DNA of 64,000 nt. Source: Bemisia tabaci. Taxonomy: Eukaryota; Arthropoda; Insecta; Hemiptera; Aleyrodidae. A program made the position numbers and the translations under genes. The stretch's first letter is position 1. The number at the start of each line of letters is the position of its first letter. The stretch lies in contig NC_092801.1 of NCBI RefSeq assembly GCF_918797505.1, positions 14,632,001 through 14,696,000 on the forward strand, in the 5' to 3' direction. Below, in pieces: positions 44,814 to 55,329 of the stretch. A model generated the notes under the pieces. It saw nothing but the letters and a program-made list of their open reading frames with translations. It had not been told where the DNA came from and did no database searches.

Positions 44814-45718
44814 CAATCATGTAACATGATTACATTATCTGCAACTTTACTTTCTGGTCTTATTTTTTCCGTTGAATACCGTAGACCCAGCACTATTTTA
44901 CCACCTTGTAAAATATAGAAAACGTAAATTAGGATATGGAAAAATAAGACATAACTAGTATCTTAAGCATGGCGAGCCTTGAATCCAAAACACTAATTAT
45001 AAAATATGGTTGCAGGACATCAGAATTTTTGGCACCCAAGAAACAATTTAGGGTATGAAACATGAGCAGATGAACAAATAAACCTAATTTTTCGCAAGGG
45101 TAGGTAGCAAAGGGTTAGCTTCCGTTGCTGTGCGTATAGTAACAATCACTCAGCACCATGTAGTCCAGGCAAATAACTCATTTTTTCGTCAGATCAACTC
45201 TTCCTGAGTTACAGGCCATAATCCGCCAAAAAAGCCAAGTTCAGGCATTTTCTGCCAAAATTTGGCAACTTTCCGGTTCAAATGTTTTGGCGTAAAGTAG
45301 AATTTTGGGTTCAGCGTCAAAAATTACATAGGAATCACTGAAGCCATTGCTGCCCGGGATTTCTGCAGGCTCGTTTCTTTTTTTGCCTGAACTACAAAAT
45401 TTCCTCTCAAAGGCAACTCAAGTCCTCTCTTCCTGATCGAATAACTGCATAGCAGCTTGCAAAATGAGTCGACGTTACATCCGCATGAGACGTAACACTG
45501 CCAAGCCGATGCGACGCAGCGCAGCAGGACGGCCCATATCTTGAATAAATCGGTTGTTTTAGTCCATTCTCTGAGCACTGCATCCTATTCAAGCGCCTGC
45601 ATTCCAGAGCTCGTCAAACGATGAACAAACCTAGTCTCAAAATTCACCGTTTAAAGTATACCATCTCAGCTAAGACTTGCAAAGTGTGATCATCGGATAT
45701 CTGATGTATTCCCATTGA

Positions 45719-45813
45719 GACTATGGTAAACAATCTATTATCAAGGTATACCCTAATATTCGATACTTTTCCATGGGTTTAAATAAGAGATAAGATAGAT
45801 CGGTTCATCACAA
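45719..45813. mobile_element. Degenerate hAT-164-related fragment
   Basis: ACTATGGTAAACAATC...CCATGGGTTTAAAT...GGTTCATCACAAAC corresponds to the central and right parts of the 46.7-47.0 kb copies. Confidence 0.55.
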
Positions 45814-45826
45814 ACGTCGACGTGAG

Positions 45827-46720
45827 CATGGTCGGATTCACCTACTGGCCGCCCATGGGCCGCCTGTATTTTGCCGCCCCTTCTCATTCGTTTTGAAACT
45901 CGATAAAAACCATCAAATGAACGTGTCAGCGGGGGAGGGTGCATAAGACGCATTTACTCGTGTTGAACGCATTTTTTGGGAAAGCCCTGTCAACACTACT
46001 AGTAAGTTCACGGAACTTCGCGCGAAAGTTGAGTTTCGTAAACCTATCTCTGTGTGGACAAGGCCTTCCATTCATAAGAAATGAACGAAAAAATTATGAA
46101 AGAACAAACATAAATGTGGATCAATGATTTTAACTTTCGCCGCCACGCCGCGCAGACCGCACTGTGTTTGCCGCAATGCGTGAAGTATTCACGCAGTCTT
46201 GTAGGCGCGCTATGCGTCTCGCGCAAACCGCACTGTGTTTGGTGCAATGCGTGAAGTATTCATGCATTCTTGTAGGCGCTATCCGTTTCACGCTGTCCGC
46301 AATGACCGCACTGTGTTTGATGCAATGCGTGAAATTTCGTGCAGTCTTGTAGGCGCTAATATGTGTTACATGCCGATCGCCGCGCCGAGGGCTTCTCCTT
46401 TTCATCTCAAGTCCTCGTTATCATTTCTCTCTAAGTCGCGCCATTCCAGGCCAAATTGCGTGTGTGGTCTCTCTCTTAACTCGACTTATTGAAGGTGCTG
46501 TCTCTTGTACATATATCACTAAGAGACGACAAAATTAGAAATTACTATACTCTCAGGAAATGAGAGATTTTGTCGCCTTTTTTCGTTTGTAATTTTGTTT
46601 TTATAAATCCGATTTTTTTTTATACCTACACTTTAAAAAATTGCACATTTTTGCCGCCCCTTAGATTTGCCGCCATGGGCCGCGGCCCATTAGTTCCCCC
46701 CCCCCCTTAATTCGGCCCTG
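45827..46720 (-). mobile_element. Family A repeat element, copy 4 (most complete)
   Basis: Inverted. It retains both ends: CAGGGCCGAATTAAGGGG (complement of 46720 inward) and a decayed CGGATTCACCTACT end at 45827. It shows that the true left end extends about 120 bp beyond copies 2 and 3. Satellite units occupy about 46160-46360. Confidence 0.85.
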
Positions 46721-46732
46721 GACATGAGGTGG

Positions 46733-47263
46733 GAAAGGGCAAATTGTCTGCCATCGATATTTTCCCATTTGAAGCTATGGAAAAAATCGATTATCCAGGT
46801 ACACCCTAATAATCGATCCTTTTCTATGGGTTTATATGAGAGATGATCAATCAGTTCATCGCAAACGATAACACGCGATGGGGAAGGGCGAATCACCGGC
46901 CATCGATATTTTTCGATTGAAGTTGTGGAAAAAATCGATTTTCCAGGTATATCGATCCTTTTCCATGGGTTTAAATGAGAGATGATCAATGGGTTCATCG
47001 CAACGCGTTGGGGAAGGGCGAATCATCGGCTACCTTACTTTTCCCACACTGGAAAAATAAAACACATTGGATCTAGAGTCCAGACTCTTAAAAACATCGA
47101 CAAGAAAAAGTACTCTTCTTGATTCAGTCAGAATCTAGCTTAAATCAAGAACCAAGCCTCTTAATTTAAGCGGATTTCGTTTTGATTCAAGCAAAAATCC
47201 GATTGAATCGAGAGTATTTTTTCTTGTCAATGTTTTCAAGAGTATGGACTCTAGATCCAATGT

Positions 47264-47308
<45 letters not shown>

Positions 47309-47428
47309 CCAGTGCATGTAAACCTATGGTGAAGAATCGATTACTATGGTAAATCTTAATAATCGATCCTTTCAATAGATTTAAACGGCATACATAATCG
47401 ATTCCTTGCCGAGCGTGCTACGCCACTG
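46733..47428. mobile_element. Degenerate tandem hAT-164-related copies, one split by family C
   Basis: Units of about 150 bp start at GGGAAAGGGCAAAT (46741), GGGGAAGGGCGAATCA (46879) and GGGGAAGGGCGAATCA (47010). Each has CCATCGATATTTT, AAAAATCGAT, TTCCATGGGTTTA. The third is interrupted by C copy 6 and ends CTACGCCACTG at about 47428. Confidence 0.65.
47047..47314. mobile_element. Family C MITE, copy 6, with T44 run
   Basis: CACTGGAAAAATAAAACACA to CCAGTG, CA on both sides. A pure T run of 44 (47265-47308) lies between CCAATGTG and the end. Confidence 0.93.
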
Positions 47429-47429
47429 C

Positions 47430-48137
47430 ATGGCTGAATATTCTTGAGAATATTCTCTTCCGCTCCATCACCCCGATCATTCTCATCATGTACACTGTTA
47501 TGCCTCTTGGATCGACTCCAAATCACCCACTCTCGTCACACCGCGCACAAAGAACTCAACTCCATTCTCGGTGAAGCTCTGGAAAGCATGATGTTTTACG
47601 GACGATGAGACGTGTCCTGTAAAGCTGTTTGGTCCTTTTATCAGCAGCGGGAAGACGCTCCCAGCCGCGCAAACGAGCTGTAAAACAAGCGTGAACCCGA
47701 GCTGAAACCGCCGCTTCCGTCCGCTTCGAGCATGACTTGGACGTCTTCCTGCCGAACGGAACTAGGTGCATCGAGACATGAGCCTTAAGAACCGTAAGAA
47801 CATATGCATATCAGGGCTCACGTCATGATGCACATAGTTCTGTTTGGTGTAAATACGTTCACTTAAGATTCAGGGGGCGCCGCCCCTTCCCCTTCTGAAA
47901 ATCAGCAACGGGGGAGGGGGAGGGGGTGATTTAACGAGCTATGATACACACAGTCGAGCGGTTTCAATGACGGGCAGAGAGGAGTGGGTTTACTGATAGA
48001 ATCTTGTTTACGAGATCGGATTTCAAACAATGTTGTATCGAAATAGTTAGCGAGTGTATGAGGGGGTTTATCCCTCGATGCGACCAGGAAATCACGCCTC
48101 TACAAAGGTTTACAACGTTGTACGTTACGAAATTTTT
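47430..48137. other. Unassigned stretch with a short inverted pair
   Basis: GCCGAACGGAACTAGGTGCA (about 47752) and GCACATAGTTCTGTTTGG (about 47831) are related in inverted form. A similar ACCAAACAGAACTATGTG lies at about 58577, suggesting a decayed element. No gene supported. Confidence 0.4.
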
Positions 48138-48319
48138 TACTGAGAAGAAAATTTACAGGCTATATAGATATACCGACGGTTCCGGGCTCAGAGGCCGAGA
48201 GTTCCGGGTACTGGAGCCGTAGCTTCGATTGCTCTGAGTGCTGCAGCCGGAACGCGGACGGTATGTCTATGTAGCCTGGAAGTACGGCTTCCACGGCCGG
48301 AGTTTTTTTTTCAGTGTAG
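48138..48319. mobile_element. Palindromic MITE, decayed copy 2 of the 8129-8367 type
   Basis: Shares ACCGACGGTTCCGGGCTCA, GGAGCCGTAGCTTCG, CACGGCCGGAGTTTTTTTT and ends CAGTG; the left end is degenerate (TACTGAGAAG). Confidence 0.7.
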
Positions 48320-48327
48320 TTACTAGT

Positions 48328-48432
48328 TAGAAATGTCATGGATTATCCTTAAAAAAATACAATCTGCGCGGGAAAATTTGGCACCGTTGAAATGCTGTTA
48401 CGTTATTTTTTTAGGAAAACGACGAATTTGAA
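48328..48432. mobile_element. Family G MITE, right-end fragment
   Basis: GTTAGAAATGTC, AATTTGGCACCGTTGAAATG and GGAAAACGACGAA match the right half of 43479-43737. Confidence 0.6.
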
Positions 48433-48636
48433 CGGGCTGAGATCTTTGCCATGCATCTACAGAGGGTTTTTTTCCAGAATTGAATGGATGGACCCTCTAA
48501 AATCCTTTCATTAAGTGAAAAAAGCCTGCGAAAAAACTGCAGATAATCGAAGCGCTATTAATTAAGATTTCAGTTTAAAACAAGAGCGGAGATTTTGCAA
48601 CACCGCAAACGAGATACACGTTTTCGCAGTTTTATT

Positions 48637-49477
48637 CTGCCGTGCTAAGTAAAAACGCTGTAAAAGCACTTGAATTTTGCCTGATTTCCTCTCAGGAAAT
48701 ATTTGTTTTTGAAGAAAGTTACGAATATTTTTCCTTGAAAGTTTCAGACTTCTTAGATCAAATCACAAACGAAATCATCTGAAAAATCGGAAGAGAAGTA
48801 TTTACAAATTTTCCCGAAAATTCGTGGTTTATAGAAGGAAATTTGGGAACACTGGATCACTGGCAACCCAAAATGGAGATGTTGCATGTGCGAGGAATTT
48901 GCGATTTGACTGTTGATTCTTCTGTGAAAGTTCACGAGAAACACGATGGTGCAACTGGTTTTCACTAAAATAAACTTCCAAGCTCAAAAAAAGCTCTCAA
49001 GTTGAGGCCGAAATGGAGGGAATATCCCACGCTATCCTGTCCACCTCTGCATCATTACAAGCTCTCCATGCAAAGTTAGGGAGCAAATACACTAGCAGTG
49101 TTGCCGTGTTTTCAATTTTACAGTCCCCAAATAAAGTGGCAGCCCTGTCAATGTATTTGCTTCCTATCTTTGCATGGGAAAGTTTGCCTTGATGTAGAGG
49201 TGGACTCTCAGGATAGCGTAGGATATCCCCTCCATTTTGGCCTCAACTTGAGAGCTTTTTTTGAGTTTGGGAGATGATTTCAGAAAAAACCAGTGGCACC
49301 ATCGTGTTTCTCGCAAACTTTTAAATAAGAATCAACGGTCAAATCGCAAATCCCTCACACCTGCGAACATCTCCATTGGGAGGAAAATATTCATAAATTC
49401 ACCAAGAAATTCGCGTTTGTCAAAGAAGATTTGGCATCGCTTGAAGGTTCATACAGCGTTTTTTTGTAGCTCGGCAG
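48637..49477. mobile_element. Family E MITE split by a long family F element
   Basis: Left 48637-48871 and right 49378-49477. The cap CTGCCGTGCTAAGTAAAAAC is present; the right end is TGTAGCTCGGCAG. Confidence 0.85.
48872..49377. mobile_element. Family F element, long form
   Basis: Outer ends AATGGAGATGTTGCATGTG / CATCTCCATT. The inner segment has a second inverted repeat with GGAGGGAATATCCCACGCTA and GATATCCCCTCC, plus TTAGGGAGCAAATACA / TGTATTTGCTTCCTA. Confidence 0.9.
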
Positions 49478-49935
49478 AACAACCACTGGCTCATACGGCG
49501 CTCTTCCACAACACGACCGTATTATAGGAATGGTGGTTTTGGATGATGTGCGTGGCAGAGAAACAACCGCAAACCCACCATGAGATAGTTTCCGCGCGGG
49601 ATTATCCCAAAATCGAGTTAATTGGGCGCCCCCAGCCCCAGCCTGTCAAGGCCCCATGATCCCTTTTTCGGGTGTTCAGCCATGCGCGTGTACCGCACCT
49701 TTATGCACACTGCGAAGTGAACACCCGCTTGAACACATAATCATGAGCATATTGATGACTCATTTATGCTAGAAAGAATTAAAAGCATAGGGTTCGCATG
49801 TAACTTAGTTCCTTTTAGCATGAACGCGTCCGTATAATCATCCACGCACTGAATTATTTATTCCTCGCCCACGCCACGGAGTCGCCTTTTTTACACCTCA
49901 ATAAAACCGGTCAAACGAATGTGGACAGCGTTGCG

Positions 49936-50405
49936 AGTAGTGGTGTGGCGTCCTGTGGCATGCTTTGCGATGAATCGATTTATCTGCAATTTAAACCTAT
50001 GGAAATGGATCGATAGATAGTGTGTCCGCACGGAACACCTTAAAAATCGATTCTTTACTATAGCTTCAAATGGAGAGTTATCGCTACTCGCATCCAGTGG
50101 CGTGACGTGAATTGTGATGTATCGATTGTCATGCCATTTAAACCTACGGAAAAGGATCGATAAACAGGGTGTTCGCAGCGGACACCTTAATAATCGATTC
50201 TTTACCATCGATTAAATAGCATAACAATCGATACATCACAATTCACGCCACGCCACTGGATGCGAGTAGCGATAACTCTCCATTTGGAGCTATGGTAAAT
50301 AATCGATTTTTATGGTGTTCGGTGCGGACAACCTATCTGTCGATCCATTTCCATAGGTTTGAATTGCAGATGAATCGATTCATCGCAAAGCACGCCACGC
50401 CACTG
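49936..50405. repeat. 470-bp palindrome of hAT-164-type sequence
   Basis: Arms about 49940-50142 and 50212-50405 are inverted complements with about 69 bp between. Markers: TTTGCGATGAATCGATT, AACCTATGGAAATGGATCGA, GAGAGTTATCGCTACTCGCA and their mirrors. Confidence 0.9.
50095..50258. mobile_element. hAT-164 MITE, copy 4, at the centre of the palindrome
   Basis: 164 bp, CAGTGGCGTGACGTG / CACGCCACGCCACTG. Its 8-bp flanks are CTCGCATC and GATGCGAG, which are inverted, not direct, copies. Confidence 0.9.
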
Positions 50406-50468
50406 GTCTCTGCCCGCTCTTTTTCGTCCGCATTGTAACTCCAAAATGTGGGTCATAAAAAGACTCCA

Positions 50469-50717
50469 CTGCCGTTCTAAGGAAAAACGTCGCATGAACA
50501 TTCGCGAGTTGCCTTTCCTCCGGTAAAATGATCATTCTTGAGGAAAGTCGTGAATGTTTTTCCTTGAAATTTTCAGGAAGTTTAGGTAAAATTGCGGAAA
50601 AAATTCTCTGAAAAATTGGAGGGAAAATATTTGTAAATTCACAAGGAAATTTGAGTTTTATCAGAGGAAATGCGGCAACGCCTGAAGGTTCATGCGGCGT
50701 TTTTCGTAGCACGGCAG
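50469..50717. mobile_element. Family E MITE (50.5 kb)
   Basis: CTGCCGTTCTAAGGAAAAAC to TTTTTCGTAGCACGGCAG; the next E copy begins four bases later. Confidence 0.9.
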
Positions 50718-50721
50718 TACT

Positions 50722-51309
50722 CTGCCGAACTAAGGAAAAACGCCGTATAAGCCTTCAGGCATTGCTAGATTTCCCTCGATAAAAACCGAATTTAATGGGA
50801 ATTTTTTGAATTTTTGGCTTCAGATTTTTCAGACGACTTTGTTCGCAATTTGATGTAAAAATACCTGAAAATTTCAAGGAAAAATATTCATAACTTTTCT
50901 CAAAAATACATGATTAATCCTGGGAAATTTGGCTCCTCCTCACGGAGAAAAAAACCTCGTGCGTGGGACCCGAAGTTTAGATCATATGGATCCCTGAAGT
51001 TTTTGGATTGAGCATCTGGACACTTCAGGTCTAGCTGTCGAGGTTCGGATCACACATCTGAAACTTCAGTTCTTACATCTGAAGTACTGCAGATGTGAGA
51101 ACCGAAGTTTTTCGGATGTGAAAACCGAAGTACTTCAGATGTATGAACTGAAGTTTCAGATGTGTGATCCAAACCTCAGCAGCTGGATTTAAAGTGTTTA
51201 GATGCTCAATCCGAAAACTTCAGAGATCCATATGACCTAAACTTCGGGTCCCACGTACGCAGTTTTTTTCTCCGTGTTGAATGTTGATAAGGCGTTTTTC
51301 CATAGCAAG
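50722..51309. mobile_element. Family E MITE split by a 336-bp hairpin element
   Basis: CTGCCGAACTAAGGAAAAAC at the left. Right remnant TTGAATGTTGATAAGGCG and TTTTTCCATAGC has lost the final CACGGCAG. Confidence 0.87.
50941..51276. mobile_element. 336-bp near-perfect palindromic MITE nested in E
   Basis: Ends CACGGAGAAAAAAAC / CTGCGTACG...TTTTTTTCTCCGTG. Arms repeat GAAGTTT, ACATCTGAA and CTTCAG motifs and pair along almost the full length. Non-coding, single copy in this window. Confidence 0.92.
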
Positions 51310-51780
51310 TTCCTACAGACCATTTTCTTATCAATTAACGGGCCATCCCCTCGTGTATATAAATAAAAATCAGGAAACCTCCCCCCCTCCCCGTGCCCCC
51401 AGTTCATTACTCCTCTAACACAAGGGCGTACTCACATTTTTCAGTGAGCCCTGAAAAGTTAGGAGTTGAATGCACAATGCGGCTCATCTTATCGTATGCT
51501 TACACCGAAAGAAGTGCGACAACTTTTATCCTCCTAAATCGGGGGAAAAAGACGAACGGCCGGGAAAATAATTTTACGGGCCAACGGAAGCGTTTTCGAA
51601 TACCTCTACCGTTTTCTTTCCTTGGTGTCTATCCTGAAAGTATGAAAAATTGGTGAACGTTTATGGGTACATAAACGTCCTATTGTTAGCAGGAGGCTTT
51701 TTCCCGCTTTTCGCGAGGAATTATTCGGCAAAGCGTGTCTGCCAGACCGACAAATTGAAATTTAATACTTGAATGCGCAA
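51310..51780. other. Unassigned stretch
   Basis: Only an 87-codon frame without a domain (51393-51656). Nothing assigned. Confidence 0.3.
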
Positions 51781-51965
51781 AGAAGGCGGAACTCCCAAAC
51801 CGCGTATATCGTTTGCGGTGTTTAAAAATTTCCGCTCATGCTTTATTTTTTTCGAGGAGCGTAAATCAATCTTGTCAATCAGTCAAATCTTGAAATTTTA
51901 TCAAAATTTGCTTCGCACGGTGAGGAAAAATTATGGAGGTTTTGAAGAATTGGCGTTAGGACTTT
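51781..51965. mobile_element. Element X, partial copy 2
   Basis: AACTCCCAAACCGCGTATAT, CGTTTGCGGTGTTTAAAAAT and TTTATTTTTTT match the left half of 40750-41011. Confidence 0.65.
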
Positions 51966-52036
51966 GAAGGTTCGAAATATCGAGTGCCATTCAACAGAAT
52001 AACTGCGGAAATAGACTATTGCAAGAAATTGAAATG

Positions 52037-52263
52037 CACTGGCAAAAAAAAAAAAAAACATTGGATCTAGAGTCCAGACTCTTAAAATCATCGACAAGAA
52101 GAAATACTCTTAATTCAATCAGATTTAAGCTTAAATCAAGAACCAAGCCTCTTAATTTGAGCGGATTTCCTTTCTATTTCAGCTTAAATCTGATTGAATC
52201 AAGAGTCCTTTTTCTTGTCAATGTTTTCAAGAGTCTGGACTCTAGATCCAATGTGTTGTTTTT

Positions 52264-52308
<45 letters not shown>

Positions 52309-52314
52309 CCAGTG
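52037..52314. mobile_element. Family C MITE, copy 7, with T44 run
   Basis: CACTGGCAAAAAA to CCAGTG, TG on both sides. A T44 run (52265-52308) follows CCAATGTGTTGTTTTTG. Confidence 0.93.
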
Positions 52315-52384
52315 TGATCTGCCACCGCAAAAGATTGAAAATGCGGGAAGAAGGAAATAGCACGATTTTGACCCCAAATTTTCC

Positions 52385-52430
52385 AGAAGCCTCACATTTC
52401 GTCGTTTTCCTCACAAAAAAACGTAATTAC
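52385..52430. mobile_element. Family G MITE, left-end fragment
   Basis: ATTTCGTCGTTTTCCTCAC and ACGTAATTACATT match the G left end. Family N copy 2 begins three bases later. Confidence 0.5.
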
Positions 52431-52432
52431 AT

Positions 52433-52669
52433 TTGAGGGACTTGGAGGACAAGGCGCATAGATGCAGTTTTTGCTATTTCGAAAAATACGAAATTACACA
52501 GATTCTTACGGCGGAAAGAAAGTCTAAAATCACTTTTTGATGCTTGAAAATTGGAATTTGGGAGCGAATTTTTCACAGAATATGCATCAGGACTAGTTTT
52601 ACTCGAAATAATACATATCTCAACTTTTCAAAAACTGCACTCATGCGCCTTGTCCTCCAAGCCCCTCAA
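52433..52669. mobile_element. Family N MITE, copy 2
   Basis: TTGAGGGACTTGGAGGACAA / TTGTCCTCCAAGCCCCTCAA ends, next inverted block GGCGCATAGATGCAG / CTGCACTCATGCGCC. Confidence 0.9.
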
Positions 52670-52705
52670 TTCCTCTCAAACAATAACGTTGATTGTTTTT
52701 TTGCG

Positions 52706-53126
52706 CACTGAAAAAAAAATCTCGGTGTATTTACTAAGAAAAGGGTAAAATTACCAAGAATTCAGGGTTCTATTTGATCCCAGTTTTTTCTTGGTAAAAT
52801 TACCATTTATGGAATTGGTAATTTTACCGCGAAATCTCGGTAAAATCATTGAACTTTCTCGGTAATTTTACTGGACCTTGGTAAAAACGCCAATATTTTT
52901 CATCGACTGTGGTAGAATTACCGAGATAAAATGGCAAAGTTACCGGGATTTGATTATCAATAAAAGTGGTATTCTTACCTGAAAAAAAAAAAACAGTAAA
53001 AATACCGGTTTTTAGGTAAGCTTACCAGTCTGTCTTTGTAAAATTACCATTAATTGGTAAAAAAAAGTGAGATGGTAGAGGTACCAACGGACCTTGGTAA
53101 AAACGCCGAGAATTGTTTTTCAGTGC
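52706..53126. mobile_element. CACTG-ended MITE with GGTAAAATTACC motifs, long form
   Basis: CACTGAAAAAAAAATCTCGG / GAATTGTTTTTCAGTG with CG on both sides. The interior repeats GGTAAAATTACC-type palindromes about ten times. Confidence 0.92.
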
Positions 53127-53672
53127 GGGGAAAAAATAAAATAAAATAACATAAACCATTTCGGATCTTTACATACGATATTAGTATTTTGCAACTTTCA
53201 CCGCTGCTATAATCCATCCAAGAGGGGAACTTTCGTGAATTTGGCAGCGCGGTGAGGGGCGGTATTCAAAGCATGGTTTTTTGTCGGGCGGTGAGCCGGT
53301 GAATGGTGAATAGCGGAAAGCACCTTTTTTCCTGCGACTACGGTGACGCGTACCTCAAAGGTTGCGCGAGGCTCAAAAGGATGAGGACGGCCCGTGGTTT
53401 TAATGGGTCTTCCCACCGGCGGCGTTGACATTTCCCCGGCATTCTTTTCGCTTTGTGCTTAATTGAGCTCTTTTTGCTTTATTTCGCATTGTTCCGCTTC
53501 ACTGGCGGTATTAGTCTCCTGTCATTCCGCCTCAATAAAATCAATCGCTTGAGTAAGGGGCGGAAACCTCAACATTAACTTTGAGACTGGGGGCTCCGCC
53601 CCCTCTTGAGGGGTAACTCTGCCTCAATATATAATCAAGGCGCAATTTTTACGCAAATAATGAGAGAGGATA
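53127..53672. other. Unassigned stretch
   Basis: GGGGGCTCCGCCCCCTC (about 53589) is a small hairpin. No gene supported. Confidence 0.35.
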
Positions 53673-53770
53673 TCAGCCTTTTCCGATGAACGCGTTGTGA
53701 TTTTTGAGGCATTTCCCGTAAGAGACAACCCTTTGTTTTGCGCTTACGAAAGTTCGCGACTGACTCCTCA
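53673..53770. repeat. Repeat AA, copy 2
   Basis: TTTTCCGATGAACGCGTTGT, GAGGCATTTCCCGTAAGAGA, CAACCCTTTGTTTTGC. The inverted copy at 54488-54584 encloses, with this one, the CACTG MITE and element Y. Confidence 0.65.
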
Positions 53771-53811
53771 TTCAAATCAAAATAATTAGAAGGTTAGAGA
53801 AGATATCGTCA

Positions 53812-54002
53812 CACTGAAAAAAAAAAATCTTGGTGTATTTACTGAGAAGAGGGTAAAATTACCAAGAACTCAGGGTTCTATTTGATCCCAGTTTTTTCTT
53901 GGTAAAATTACCATTTATGGAATTGGTAATTTTACCGAGAAATCTCGGTAAAAAAAGGTACCAACGGACTTTGGTAAAAACGCCGAGAATTTTTTTTCAG
54001 TG
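53812..54002. mobile_element. CACTG-ended MITE, internally deleted form
   Basis: Same ends as 52706-53126, CA on both sides. The first about 130 bp and last about 55 bp are shared; the middle about 230 bp are missing. Confidence 0.93.
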
Positions 54003-54010
54003 CACCTCCC

Positions 54011-54241
54011 GGCAAAAATATCACAAGCGCCATGCGACGTTTCGAAATTTCCGCCGACATTTTATTTTTTTAACGGAGGAATTTTTGGTTGAATCTGTTT
54101 GAAAATCGTACAGAATTGTATCTGCAGCGCCAAGAAAATTTATTGAAATTTCCGGAGAGCTTCGTTGGACAATTTTCTGTAAAAAAATAAAATGGCAGCG
54201 GAAATTTTGAAACGTCGCATAGCACTTGTGATACTTTGGCC
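54011..54241. mobile_element. Inverted-repeat element Y
   Basis: GGCAAAAATATCACAAGCGC and TTTCGAAATTTCCGCC are mirrored at the right (CACTTGTGATACTTTGGCC). About 65-bp arms, 231 bp. Confidence 0.82.
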
Positions 54242-54487
54242 AGAGGGTGACGATATTCGTCGCAAAGAGCAGTGGAAGTTAGCACATCAACTCTTCGTGG
54301 GTCGCGGTCGGACCATCATAAAACGCCTTCAAATGCGTGTGATACTGTGCAACACACCGGAGTTGATATAATTGTATTCTTAGGTTGGAACCTAACTCAA
54401 GTAAATTGCTCTACCAAACAAGGCCTGTTAACCTTGGTGGTGACACTAAAGGTGACAATATCTTTTCAACCTTTTAATTCTTCGAAT

Positions 54488-54584
54488 GAGCAGTCCGTCT
54501 CGAACTTTTGTTACAGCAAAACAAAGGGTTGTCTCTTATGGGAAATGGCTCAAAAATCACAACGAGTTCATCGAAGAAGACTAA
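54488..54584. repeat. Repeat AA, copy 3 (inverted)
   Basis: AAAGGGTTGTCTCTTATGGG and CACAACGAGTTCATCGAAGA are the inverted complement of 53673-53770. Confidence 0.65.
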
Positions 54585-54589
54585 TATTT

Positions 54590-54725
54590 GGACTGCATTT
54601 TGCAATTTGGAAATATAAATTCTGGATTCTCTGGAAAAACACTTATGTGCACAGGGAAACTAATGGCACATACGTTGTTTTTAAACCGAGCTAGAATTTA
54701 TAGTTCCAAATTGCAAAATGTAGTC
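54590..54725. mobile_element. Short inverted-repeat element O, copy 2
   Basis: GGACTGCATTTTGCAATTTG / AAATTGCAAAATGTAGTC with mirrored TATAAATTCTGG / CTAGAATTTATAG inside. Confidence 0.75.
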
Positions 54726-54854
54726 AATTTTATCTTATTTTCATTATTTGCGGAAGAAATCTTGTTTCCCGAACGGAACTTAAAGCCATTCTAGGGTTGC
54801 AAATTCGACTTCAGCATCTCGATTTTTAACAAGAAAGGAATTGTGCAATTTCGT

Positions 54855-54995
54855 CCATAATTCGTGTGATTTTGGCATAATATCAGAAGAAAAATCAATG
54901 AAATTTAGAAGTTCCCAAGTTTTCCCGGTTGTAATGCAATTTCTAAGGAAAAATTTGGCATCATTGAAATGTAGTCACGGTCTCTCGTTAAAGAA
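54855..54995. mobile_element. Family G MITE, right-part fragment
   Basis: AGAAAAATCAATGAAATTTAGAA-type sequence, AAATTTGGCATCATTGAAAT and TAAAGAATCGAC follow the order of the G right half. Confidence 0.55.
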
Positions 54996-55329
54996 TCGAC
55001 AAAATGTGTACCTTAATGGGCAAAGTGCGAGACTGCGTATCTCTCTTTTTAACGTCGCAAACTCTCTGTCATGCTGTCTCTTCTCTTTGGCAGATTGTCG
55101 ACGTAAAGTCTTGAAAACTTCCTTGATTTTTGTTCACAGTGGCAGACTTTACTTTTTTCTCATAAAAAATTACGACACACGAGGCGGGAAGCTCAAAAAT
55201 ACAGATTGTGAAGTTTAGTAAACAATTGAGACTGTTTTCTCTTAACTATTCATACTTGATTCATTTTCTACTGATGGCAATTATTCTTTTTGCTATAGCA
55301 AAAGTTCGCAACATCCCCATTCTAGCATT

